Below, in pieces: positions 52,620 to 62,300 of a DNA stretch of 64,000 nucleotides (its first letter is position 1; the number at the start of each line of letters is the position of its first letter). Origin of the DNA: Mycobacteriaceae bacterium. Its GTDB lineage: Bacteria; Actinomycetota; Actinomycetes; Mycobacteriales; Mycobacteriaceae. The stretch covers positions 62,001-126,000 of the forward strand of contig JAPOKC010000001.1 in NCBI GenBank assembly GCA_029977845.1. The letters run 5' to 3'. The notes below the pieces were generated by a model. It did not search any database. It saw only the letters and a program-made list of their open reading frames with translations, and was not told the origin of the DNA. A program made the position numbers and the translations under genes.

Positions 52620-52956
52620 TCGCAGAAACCTGAGATTTTCTGAGTTTGCTGAGCACTAGTGCGAACCTGGTGTTGGCAAAGCTAATTCTGAAGAAATTGC
52701 ATGATGATGCAGTATTTATCCGGCTATTGAGTGGTCACCAGCAATCTCAGCTCGTCGGTCGGAGACAGCCCTGGAAAATTCGCGGACTGGGCAAGATGGC
52801 CGATCAGCTGGTAGATTTGCTGAAGCCCCACGCTCTCAGGTTGGGGGAGTAGCGCCGCGGACTCATATCCGTAAACCGGTGACGCACGTTCGATCGTGCG
52901 AAGCAGGCGCTGCCCCGCCCGCGAGCACACTTAGAAACGCGAAGAGGTCTCTGACC
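52620..52956. other. A/T-rich regulatory gap before the FAAL-PKS operon
   Basis: About 337 bases with no firm gene. The first part is clearly richer in A/T than its surroundings (GCTAATTCTGAAGAAATTGCATGATGATGCAGTATTTATC), which may mark a promoter or regulator site for the fadD-pks operon. Two weak ORFs exist: 52646-52852 on plus and 52724-52930 on minus (…SANFPGLSPTDELRLLVTTQ); neither has a good ribosome site or a recognised family, so both are left uncalled. Confidence 0.5.
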
Positions 52957-54690
52957 ATGCCCAATACCGGAATGACGCTTCCCGCCCTGCTGCGTGAGCA
53001 GGCGATCACCCAGGGTGACGAGCTGGCTTTCACCTTCATGGACGCCGCCGTGCTCGGGACCGGGCACCCGGAGACCCTGACGTGGGGCCAGCTCTACCGC
53101 CGGGTGCTGTCGCTCGCCGACGAGCTGCGCCGGACCGCCGCCAAGGGTGACCGGGTGGCCATCCTCGCGCCGCAGGGGCTGGACTTCATCGTCGCGTTCT
53201 ACGCGTCGCTGCAGGCCGGCATGATCGCGGTGCCGCTGTCGGTGCCGATGTTCGGTGTGCATGATCAGCGGGTCGAGTCGGCGCTGGAGGACAGTGCGCC
53301 GTCGGTGCTGCTGACCACGTCCGCAGCGGTGGCCGATGTGAACAAGTACGCCGCGCCGCACGGCGGGCATCCCGCCCCCACCGTCATCGAGGTCGATCTC
53401 ATCGACGTCGACATCACCCGTGAGCTCAACGAGACCGACGACTCCCGCCCGGGTCCGGCTTACCTGCAGTACACCTCCGGGTCGACCCGTACGCCGGCCG
53501 GCGTGATCGTCTCGCACCAGAACGTGACCCGCAACATCGAGCAGATCGTCTCGGACTACTTCATCGAATTCGGTGGCACGGTTCCCCAGGAGACCTCCGT
53601 CGTCTCGTGGCTGCCCTTCTTCCACGACCTCGGTCTCATCATGGGTGTCTGTTCACCGCTGGTGACCGGTTGCGACGCGGTGCTCACCAGCCCGCTGGCA
53701 TTCCTGGCCAAGCCCGCAAGCTGGGTGCAATTGATGGCCCAGAACCCGCTGTGCTTCTCCGGTGCGCCGAACTTCGCCTTCGAACTGGCCGCGCGCCGGA
53801 CCACCGACGCCGATATGGAAGGCCTGGACCTGAGCCGGGTGCACGGCATCCTCAGCGGAGCCGAGCGGGTGCACTACGGAACGGTCAAGCGGTTCATCGA
53901 CCGCTTCGCCAAGTTCGGGCTCACCGAGAAGGTGATCCGGCCGTCCTACGGGCTGGCGGAGGCCACCCTGTATGTCGCCTCGCCGCCGATCTCGAAGACG
54001 GTGCGGACCGCGCGTTTCGATCTTGAGCAGCTGGCCGCCGGTGTCGCTGCGCGCTGCGATGGCGCACAGGACAACGGAACCGAGCTGGTGAGCTACGGTC
54101 CGCCGGAGGCCTACCCGGTCCGCATCGTCGACCCCGAGACCTGCATCGAGCAGCCCGCCGGCACCATCGGTGAGATCTGGACCCGCGGTGACAACGTCGC
54201 GCTGGGTTACTGGCGTAAGCCCGAGCTGACCAGCCAGGTCTTCCGCGGCCGGATCAACAACCCGTCCGAGGGCACCCCGGCGGGTCCGTGGCTGCGCACC
54301 GGTGACCTCGGCGCGATCAGCGAGGGGGAGCTGTTCATCATGGGCCGGCTCAAGGATCTACTCATCGTCGACGGTCGCAACCACTACCCGGAGGACATCG
54401 AGGCCACCATCCGCGAGATCACCGGCGGCCGGGTCGCCGCGATCGCGGTCGAGGACGAATCGTCGGAGAATCTGGTGGCGATCGTGGAGGTCAAGCCCAC
54501 GCCGGAGCTGGCGTCGGTGAAGCACGACGTCGCCGATGCGGTGTGGAAGCTGCACAACCTGCGTGTCGATGATCTCGTGCTGGTGGCGCCCGGCTCCATC
54601 CCGATCACCACCAGCGGCAAGATCCGTCGCTCCTCCTGCGGTCAGCTGTATCGAGAGGGTGAATTCCAGCGCATGGACGTCGCGGTATGA
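52957..54690 (+). CDS. Fatty acyl-AMP ligase (FadD26/FadD29-like) of the PKS operon
   Basis: Activates a fatty acid as acyl-AMP and passes it to an ACP. From ATG 52957 (GAAGAGG upstream; the track starts 26 codons early) it is 577 residues, near Mtb FadD26 (583). Motifs: [21 protein letters not shown] (P-loop), [47 protein letters not shown] and catalytic Lys555 in ITTSGKIRRSSC. Its FAAL insertion (RFDLEQLAAGVAARC) fits acyl-AMP ligases rather than CoA ligases. The stop overlaps the next PKS start (ATGA), and that PKS opens with an ACP, so direct loading there is strongly suggested. Confidence 0.9.
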   Translation: MPNTGMTLPALLREQAITQGDELAFTFMDAAVLGTGHPETLTWGQLYRRVLSLADELRRTAAKGDRVAILAPQGLDFIVAFYASLQAGMIAVPLSVPMFGVHDQRVESALEDSAPSVLLTTSAAVADVNKYAAPHGGHPAPTVIEVDLIDVDITRELNETDDSRPGPAYLQYTSGSTRTPAGVIVSHQNVTRNIEQIVSDYFIEFGGTVPQETSVVSWLPFFHDLGLIMGVCSPLVTGCDAVLTSPLAFLAKPASWVQLMAQNPLCFSGAPNFAFELAARRTTDADMEGLDLSRVHGILSGAERVHYGTVKRFIDRFAKFGLTEKVIRPSYGLAEATLYVASPPISKTVRTARFDLEQLAAGVAARCDGAQDNGTELVSYGPPEAYPVRIVDPETCIEQPAGTIGEIWTRGDNVALGYWRKPELTSQVFRGRINNPSEGTPAGPWLRTGDLGAISEGELFIMGRLKDLLIVDGRNHYPEDIEATIREITGGRVAAIAVEDESSENLVAIVEVKPTPELASVKHDVADAVWKLHNLRVDDLVLVAPGSIPITTSGKIRRSSCGQLYREGEFQRMDVAV

Positions 54691-57600
54691 CGTCATCCGG
54701 TGATGAGGAGGCCGATCTCCGCCATTGGCTGGTCGATTACCTCGTCACCAACGTCGGCTGCGATCCCGAACAGATAGACGTAGTCACGCCCTTCAACGAA
54801 CTCGGCGTGGGATCACGTGACGGAGTGGTGCTCGCCGGTGAACTGACGGAGCTGCTGGGGCGGACGGTATCGCCGGTCGACATCTGGCAGAACCCGACCA
54901 TCGAGGGCCTTGCGCACGCGCTGACCAATCCTGACATCGACACCGCGGTGGGACTTGAGGGAAACGCAGTCGTTCTGGGCGAACCGATCGCCGTCATCGG
55001 GCTCGGATGCCGGTTCCCGGGTGACATCAACGGCCCGGATGCGTTGTGGGACTTCATGATCCAACGCCGCTCGGCGGTGACCACGGTTCCCGACGAACGG
55101 TGGTCGGCTTTCGACGACGGATCGGCCGGGACGGCGCAGACGCTGGCTGCGACGACGCGGTGGGGATCGTTCCTCACCGATGTCGCCGGCTTCGACGCCG
55201 ACTACTTCGGCATCACTCCCCGCGAGGCCGACTACATCGATCCCCAGCAGCGGCTGGCTCTTGAGGTCACAGTCGAGGCCCTCGAGCACGCCGGTATTCC
55301 CGCCGAATCGTTGCAGCGTTCGCAGACCGGCGTGTTCATGGGCGCGTGTGTCAGCGAATACGGAGTCCTGGCATCACGTGATCTCGGGGCGATCGAGGCG
55401 TGGAACGGAACCGGCGGCGCATTGAGCATCATTGCCAACCGGCTGTCCTACTACCTGGACCTTCGTGGCCCGTCACTGACCATCGACACCGCCTGCTCAT
55501 CCTCGTTGGTCGCGGTCCACCTGGCCTGTCAGAGCCTGCGCACCGGCCAGTCCGAACTGGCCATCGCCGGTGGCGTCAACCTGCTGCTGTCACCGGTGGT
55601 GACGCGCAGTTTCGATCAGGCCGGCGCGATGTCGCCGACCGGTGCCTGTCACGCGTTCGACGCGGCGGCCGACGGGTTCGTCCGCGGTGAGGGCTGCGGC
55701 GTCGTCATCCTCAAACGGCTCTCCGATGCGCTCCGGGACGGGGACCGCGTGCTGGCGGTCGTCCAGGGATCAGCGGTCAATCAGGACGGCCGGTCCAACG
55801 GCCTGATGGCGCCCAACCCGGCCGCGCAAGCCGCCGTGCTGCGGGCCGCCTGTGCTGACGCCGGTATCGAACCGGCGGAGATCGATTACGTGGAGACCCA
55901 CGGCACCGGGACCCTGCTGGGCGATCCGATCGAGGCGCGGGCACTCGGTGCGGTGTTCGGCCGCGGGCGCACACCTGAGGACGCCCTGCTGATCGGTGCG
56001 GCCAAGACCAATCTGGGTCACCTCGAGGCGGCGGCCGGTATCGCCGGTCTGATGAAGGCCACTCTGGCCGTTCACCGCGGCGAGATCCCGCCCAATCAGC
56101 ACTTCGACAACCCGAATCCGCACATCCCCTTCGACGAACTCGGACTGAAGGTGCTCGACGAGACCACGAAGTGGCCTGCGACGGGGCATCCGCGCCGCGC
56201 CGGCGTCTCCTCGTTCGGTTTCGGCGGCACCAACGCGCATGTGGTGCTCGAGCAGGCGCCCGTGCCTCCGCTGCGCCTACCGGTCCCGCAGCCGGCAGTC
56301 ACGACATTGGTGGTCAGCGGCAAGAGTCCTGAACGGCTGGCTGAAACCGCCTCGATGCTGGCCGACTGGATGGACGGGGTCGGCGCGCAGGTCCCACTGC
56401 CCGACGTCGCGCACACGCTCAACCACCACCGCACCCAACATCCGACGTTCGCCACCGTTTGTGCGACCAGCCGGAACGAGGCGGTTTCCGGACTGCGCGC
56501 CCTCGCGGCCGGACAGACACCGATGGGTGTGGTGGGCCCGCACCAGGGCGCCTGCGGGCCGGGAACGGTGTTCGTCTATTCCGGTCAGGGTTCGCAGTGG
56601 CCCGGAATGGCCCGGCAATTACTCGACGACGAGGCGGTCTTCGCCGGCGCAGTGGACGACCTGGACCCTGAATTCACTGCGCAACTGGGCTTTTCGTTGC
56701 GCGACGTTCTTGCCGACGGCGAACCGGTCGAGGGATCGGTGCGGGTGCAGTCCGTGCTGTTCGGCCTGCAACTGGCTCTGACCGCACTCTGGCGTTCCTA
56801 CGGCGTCGAACCCGATGTACTGATCGGGCACTCGATGGGCGAGGTGACCGCCGCGGTGGTGTCCGGTGCGCTGACCGCCGCCGAGGGCTTGCAGGTGATC
56901 GCGGCCCGGTCCCGACTGATGGCTGATCTGACCGACAAGGGGGCGGTGGCACTGCTGGAACTCGGCGCCGCCGGCACCGAGGAGTTGATCGCCGCCCATC
57001 CGGGGGTGACGGTCACGGTGCACTCTTCCCCGCGCCAGACCGTCGTCGCCGGCCCGACCGAGGCGGTCGAAGCCGTCATCGACGCGGCCAGGCAGCGCAA
57101 CGTCTTCGCCCGCAGGGTGAACATGGAAGTGGCGTCGCATTCCGCGATGATGGATCCGATCCTCGCTGAATTGAAGGACGCACTGGCCGATCTGATGCCG
57201 GGGTATCCCGTCATTCCGGTGCTCTCCACCGTTGAGAATGCCGTTGAAGCACCACAATTCGATGCCGACCACTGGGTCGCCAATGTGCGCAACCCCGTGC
57301 GGTTCAGCGATGCGATCGCTGCGGCAGGGGAGACCAACTGCACTTTCATCGAGATCAGCCCGCATCCGATCCTCACCAAGGCGATCTCCGACACCCTCGA
57401 CGATCCGGAAACTCCGAACAAACACCACCACGCGCTGGCCACCCTGCAGCGTGACATCAGCGACAGCATCGCGTTCCACACGTCGCTGAACGCCACCTTC
57501 ACGGCCCGGCCGCCGATCGGCGCGCATCCGCCCGAACCGCATCCGGCGCTTCCGGCGACGCCATGGCACCACCGCAGGCACTGGCTCGATTTCGCTCCGG

Positions 57601-59390
57601 CATCGACCGCGGCCATCGGCCGTCGCGCCCGTCCGATCGCGGCGGCAGACAGCCCGGTGCCGGTCGACTGGCTCTACGAACCCGCGTGGCAGATCAGCCG
57701 GTTGCCTGACGGCCACGTCGTCGACGCCGGTTCGTGGCTGGTCATCGGGGACGCAGAACTCGGTTCAGAGCTGGGTTCATCTTCTGCGGCGATGAGCGAT
57801 GCGGACAACGTCCTCTACGCCCCCGAGGTGGATGGATCGGCCATCGATGTCGCGTCCGCGTACCGGTTGTTCAACCAAGCGCGCCGGATCGCCAACGACC
57901 TGGCCGCGCTGCCGGCACCGCCCAAACTCTTCTTCCTGACCCGCAATGCGCAGCCGGTCGCCGACGGAGACCGCGCCAACCCGGTCCATGCGGTGCTGTG
58001 GGGACTGGGCCGCACGCTGGCCCTCGAACACCCGGAGATCTGGGGCGCCGTCATCGATGTGGACGACTCGATGCCCGCCGTGCTCGCCGCCCGGCATATC
58101 CGCGACGAGCGTCTCGCCGCCGACGGCGAGGATCAGATCGTCTACCGGTCCGGAAACCGCTACGTGCCCCGGCTGCACCCGGCCGTCGCGGCGCCCCCGG
58201 CCGGACTGACCAAGAACAGCAGCCAGCTCGTCATCGGCGCAACCGGGCACATCGGTCCGCACCTGATCGGTCAGCTCGCCGACATGGGCGCCGGAACCAT
58301 CGTCGCGGTGTCACGCAATCCGGGCGACAAGCTCAAAGACCTTCAACACCGACTCGCCTCGACGGGCACCACGCTCGTCGAGGTGGCGGCCGATGTCACC
58401 GACCACGCGGCCATGGCGGCGCTGTTCGATCGGTTCGGCACCGACCTGCCGGCGCTGGAGGGGATCTACCTGGCCGCGTTCGCCGGTGGCCCGGTCACCT
58501 TGGCCGATATGACCGACGATGACGTCAGCACCATGTTCCGGCCGAAACTGGACGCGCTCGGCGTGCTGCACGATCTGTCGCTGAAGACCGAACTGCGCCA
58601 CTTCGTGCTGTTCTCCTCGATCTCGGGCCTTCTCGGATCGCGCTGGCTGGCGCATTACACGGCCACGAGCGCCTTCCTGGACACCTTCGCCTACGCCCGG
58701 CGCAACCTCGGCCTGCCCGCCACCGTCGTCAACTGGGGGCTGTGGAAGTCCCTGTCCGACAACCAATCCGATGCCGGTCAGGTCATCTCGGACACCGGAC
58801 TGCTGGCGATGCCCGACGAGAAGGCCATCCGCGCGCTGCCGTCGGTCATGAGTGGTGATGCACCGATTCGCAGTGCGGTGGTCGACGCGGACTGGCCGCT
58901 GCTGGCCGCGGCGTACCGCACCCGCGGCGCGTTGCGAATCCTCGACGACGTGTTGCTCGCGGCCGCCGACTCCCGCGCCGCGGCACCTGAGAGTGAGTTC
59001 CGCAAGGAACTGAATGACTGTGCGCCAGAGAAGCGCGCAGACATGCTCGCCGCGCACATCATCGCGTCCGCCTCATCCGTGATGGGCCTGGCGGCAGGGG
59101 AGCGTCTCGACCCGACGGCCGGTTTCTTCCAGCTCGGGATGGATTCACTGATGAGTGTCACACTGCAACGCAACCTCAGCGCAAGCCTCGGGATGGAGCT
59201 CCCGGCGGCCCTGATCTTCGAGTATCCGACGGTGTCATCGCTGACCGAAGCGCTGTGTGAACGGCTCGGCATCGACGAGGCCCCGACCGAGGGTGGCACT
59301 GCCCGATCAGGACTCGCCTCCCGGGCGCAGCAGCGCGCCAAGGCGCGGCAGGGCGCCGCCGCGAGCAGGAGGAAAGGAAACGTGGTGTGA
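54687..59390 (+). CDS. PpsA-like type I polyketide synthase (ACP-KS-AT-KR-ACP)
   Basis: 1567 residues. N-terminal ACP: Ser43 in ELGVGSRDGVVLA. KS from about 98: Cys270 in [12 protein letters not shown], His405 in ETHGTGTLLGDP. AT: Ser716 in IGHSMGEVTAAVV and VASHSA (His818), a YASH-like specificity box. A linker then carries a ketoreductase: VIGATGHIGPHLIGQL near 1184, and LFSSISGLLG with WLAHYTATSAFLDTFA (Tyr). C-terminal ACP Ser1487 in LGMDSLMSVTLQRN. No DH or ER domain is seen. The layout equals Mtb PpsA, which FadD26 loads, so it is predicted to add one beta-hydroxy unit to a FAAL-delivered fatty acid. Its stop overlaps the next PKS start (GTGA). Confidence 0.9.
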   Translation: MTSSGDEEADLRHWLVDYLVTNVGCDPEQIDVVTPFNELGVGSRDGVVLAGELTELLGRTVSPVDIWQNPTIEGLAHALTNPDIDTAVGLEGNAVVLGEPIAVIGLGCRFPGDINGPDALWDFMIQRRSAVTTVPDERWSAFDDGSAGTAQTLAATTRWGSFLTDVAGFDADYFGITPREADYIDPQQRLALEVTVEALEHAGIPAESLQRSQTGVFMGACVSEYGVLASRDLGAIEAWNGTGGALSIIANRLSYYLDLRGPSLTIDTACSSSLVAVHLACQSLRTGQSELAIAGGVNLLLSPVVTRSFDQAGAMSPTGACHAFDAAADGFVRGEGCGVVILKRLSDALRDGDRVLAVVQGSAVNQDGRSNGLMAPNPAAQAAVLRAACADAGIEPAEIDYVETHGTGTLLGDPIEARALGAVFGRGRTPEDALLIGAAKTNLGHLEAAAGIAGLMKATLAVHRGEIPPNQHFDNPNPHIPFDELGLKVLDETTKWPATGHPRRAGVSSFGFGGTNAHVVLEQAPVPPLRLPVPQPAVTTLVVSGKSPERLAETASMLADWMDGVGAQVPLPDVAHTLNHHRTQHPTFATVCATSRNEAVSGLRALAAGQTPMGVVGPHQGACGPGTVFVYSGQGSQWPGMARQLLDDEAVFAGAVDDLDPEFTAQLGFSLRDVLADGEPVEGSVRVQSVLFGLQLALTALWRSYGVEPDVLIGHSMGEVTAAVVSGALTAAEGLQVIAARSRLMADLTDKGAVALLELGAAGTEELIAAHPGVTVTVHSSPRQTVVAGPTEAVEAVIDAARQRNVFARRVNMEVASHSAMMDPILAELKDALADLMPGYPVIPVLSTVENAVEAPQFDADHWVANVRNPVRFSDAIAAAGETNCTFIEISPHPILTKAISDTLDDPETPNKHHHALATLQRDISDSIAFHTSLNATFTARPPIGAHPPEPHPALPATPWHHRRHWLDFAPASTAAIGRRARPIAAADSPVPVDWLYEPAWQISRLPDGHVVDAGSWLVIGDAELGSELGSSSAAMSDADNVLYAPEVDGSAIDVASAYRLFNQARRIANDLAALPAPPKLFFLTRNAQPVADGDRANPVHAVLWGLGRTLALEHPEIWGAVIDVDDSMPAVLAARHIRDERLAADGEDQIVYRSGNRYVPRLHPAVAAPPAGLTKNSSQLVIGATGHIGPHLIGQLADMGAGTIVAVSRNPGDKLKDLQHRLASTGTTLVEVAADVTDHAAMAALFDRFGTDLPALEGIYLAAFAGGPVTLADMTDDDVSTMFRPKLDALGVLHDLSLKTELRHFVLFSSISGLLGSRWLAHYTATSAFLDTFAYARRNLGLPATVVNWGLWKSLSDNQSDAGQVISDTGLLAMPDEKAIRALPSVMSGDAPIRSAVVDADWPLLAAAYRTRGALRILDDVLLAAADSRAAAPESEFRKELNDCAPEKRADMLAAHIIASASSVMGLAAGERLDPTAGFFQLGMDSLMSVTLQRNLSASLGMELPAALIFEYPTVSSLTEALCERLGIDEAPTEGGTARSGLASRAQQRAKARQGAAASRRKGNVV

Positions 59391-62300
59391 GCGCCGATCA
59401 ATCCGACCTCGATGGGATCGCGGTCATCGGAATGGCCGGCCGGTTTCCCGGTGCGGACTCGGTGGGGGAGTTCTGGGAGAACCTCTGCAGTGGTAAGGAA
59501 TCCATCGCGACGCTCTCCGAGGAGGAACTCACCGCCGCCGGCGTGAGCGCCGCGACACTCGCCGATCCCACCTATGTCCGGCGGGCGGCACTGCTGAACG
59601 GCATCGACGAGTTCGACCCGGAATACTTCGGAATGAATCCGTACACCGCCCGCATGATGGATCCCCAACAGCGGTTGTTCCTTCAGACCGCGTGGCATGC
59701 GCTGGAGGATTCCGGCTACGACCCCGCCGGTTATGACGGATCGATCGGTGTCTTCGCCAGCAGCACCGCAAGCGGATACCTGATGGACAATCTGATGTCC
59801 CATCGGGATACCAAAAAGCTTGTGAGCGAGGGCATTACTGTCGAGATGTTCAATCTCGTCCTGCTCAACGACAAGGATCACCTCGCGACCCGGGTGTCGC
59901 ACGAGCTGAATCTGCGCGGTCCCAGCCTTTCGGTGCAGACCGCCTGCTCGTCATCGTTGGTCGCCGTACACCTCGCCTGCCAGAGCCTGCTCTCCGGTGA
60001 GTGCGACATGGCACTGACCGGTGCCGCAGCGATCCGGGTGCCGCACCATGTCGGCTACACCTACGAACCCGGTGCCATGGTCTCACCGTCGGGACATTGC
60101 CGGCCGTTCGATGTCAATTCCGACGGCACGATCTTCGGCAGCGGAGTCGCGGCGCTGATCCTCAAACCGCTGCAGGCCGCACTTGACGACGGCGATCGCA
60201 TTCACGCCGTGATCCGTGGTTCGGCCATCAACAACGACGGCGCACTGAAGATGACCTACGCCGCGCCCGCCGTCGCCGGCCAGGCCGAGGTCATCGCCGA
60301 GGCGCAGGCGGTCGCAGATGTCGACCCCGCCACCATCGGATACGTCGAGACGCACGGCACCGGCACACCGCTGGGTGACCCGATCGAGATCGAAGCGCTG
60401 CGGCAGGCGTTTGAGGCATCGGGGACCGAGCGGGCGGCGCCGTGCGTGCTGGGTTCGGTGAAGTCCAACATCGGCCACCTCGACGCCGCCTCCGGCGTGG
60501 CAGGACTGGTCAAGACCATCCTGTGCCTGAAGAACAAGGCGATTCCGGCGACGGTGCATTACACCGCCCCCAACCCGGAACTGCATCTGGAGAACACCCC
60601 GTTCGTCGTGGCCAAAGCGCTCACGCCGTGGGAGTCCGACGGCCCGCGTCGCGCCGGTGTCAGCTCCTTCGGCGTCGGCGGCACCAACGCACACGTCATC
60701 GTCGAGGAAGCGCCGGGCACACCTGCAACCCGGTCGGCGCCGGGCGGTCCTCAGGTGTTGCTGTTGTCGGCCCGGACGGCGGAGTCCGTCGCGGATGCCC
60801 GGACGGAACTGGCAGCCGAACTCGCCCGCAATGACGGCCTGGCACTCCCGGACGTGGCGTTCACGCTGGCGGGCCGTCGGGCGCACGAGGTGCGGGCGGC
60901 CGCGGTCGTGGCGGATCGGGAGGATGCGTGTGCCGTCCTGGCGGCCGGAGCGCACGACGGCGCCGAGAACGACAAGGTCTGGGTCGGCCGTGGTGCGACC
61001 GGTCCGGCACAGGTGGCGTTCCTGTTCCCGGGCCAGGGTTCCCAACATGTAGGTATGGCCAGCGGCCTGTACGACTCCGAACCGGTCTTCCGGGAGATCT
61101 TCGATCAGTGTGCGGCCGGATTCGCCGAGCACCTTGGTATCGATCTGAAGGCCGAAGTCTTCGAGGGGTCGGGTCTGGAGTCCACCGATCTGGCGCAGCC
61201 GGCGCTGTTCGCGGTGGAATACGCACTCGCGCGACTGGCGATGTCCTATGGCGTCACACCGACCGCGCTCGCGGGCCACAGCATCGGCGAACTCGTGGCC
61301 GCCGCCGTGGCGGGGGTGTTCGACCTCGACACCGCGATCAAGGTCGTCGCTGCGCGGGCGAAGCTGATGCATGCGGCACCGGCGGGCGCCATGGTGGCGG
61401 TGGCGGCGGGTCCCGACGACATCGCCGCCCACCTCGACGGTGCGGTCGATCTCGCTGCCGTCAACGAGTACGGCAGTTGTGTCCTCGCCGGCCCGGAGCA
61501 GGCGATCCGCGATGTCACCAACCGTCTGGCCGGCTCAGGTATCGTCGCGCGCCGGGTCCGCACGTCACACGGGTTCCACTCGCAGGCGATGGACTCGGTG
61601 CTGGAGCCGTTCAGCCAATTCCTCTCCGGACTCACCCTGCGCGCCCCGCAGATCCCGATGCTGTCGAACGTCACCGGGACGTGGATGACCGATGATGAGG
61701 CGACCGATCCGAATCGGTGGGCCCGGCACATCCGGTCCACGGTGCGGTTCGCCGACGAACTGCAGACCCTGCTCACCGACCCGGATCGTGTGATCGTCGA
61801 GGTCGGACCAGGTGGCAGCCTCACCGGTTCCGCGGTGCGGATGCCGGGATGGTCCGACACCCACCGGGCCGTCCGCCTGATGCGCCATCCCGTGCAGACG
61901 CGTGACGACCGCGACGCCTTCCTGCTGGGCCTTGGACAGCTGTGGGCCGCCGGAGCCGGCGTGGACTGGGCCAGGCTCTATGGTGAGCATCCGCAGCGGG
62001 TCACCATTCCTGGCTATGCCTTTGCGCGGCAACGGTATTGGATCGATCCCGACAACAGCGCCGTTCGCCGGCCGATGGGCTCCGGTGCGGCAGCCGCCAC
62101 CGATACCCAGCAGACTGCCGGGCAGTCCTTCCCGACGGCCGACGCACGAACCCAGATGCACTCCACATTGCACCGGATATGGTCGCAGTGTCTCGGTGTG
62201 GAAGCCGTCGCACCCGGCGACAACTTCTTCGAGATCGGTGGCGATTCGCTGGTGGCAATCGGCGTCGCGATGACCGCATCGCATGAAGGCGTCGAACTCA

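Noticed and set aside
52646-52852. 68-codon plus-strand ORF before the FAAL gene
   Set aside because: A/T-rich start, no ribosome site, no family; more likely part of the regulatory gap.
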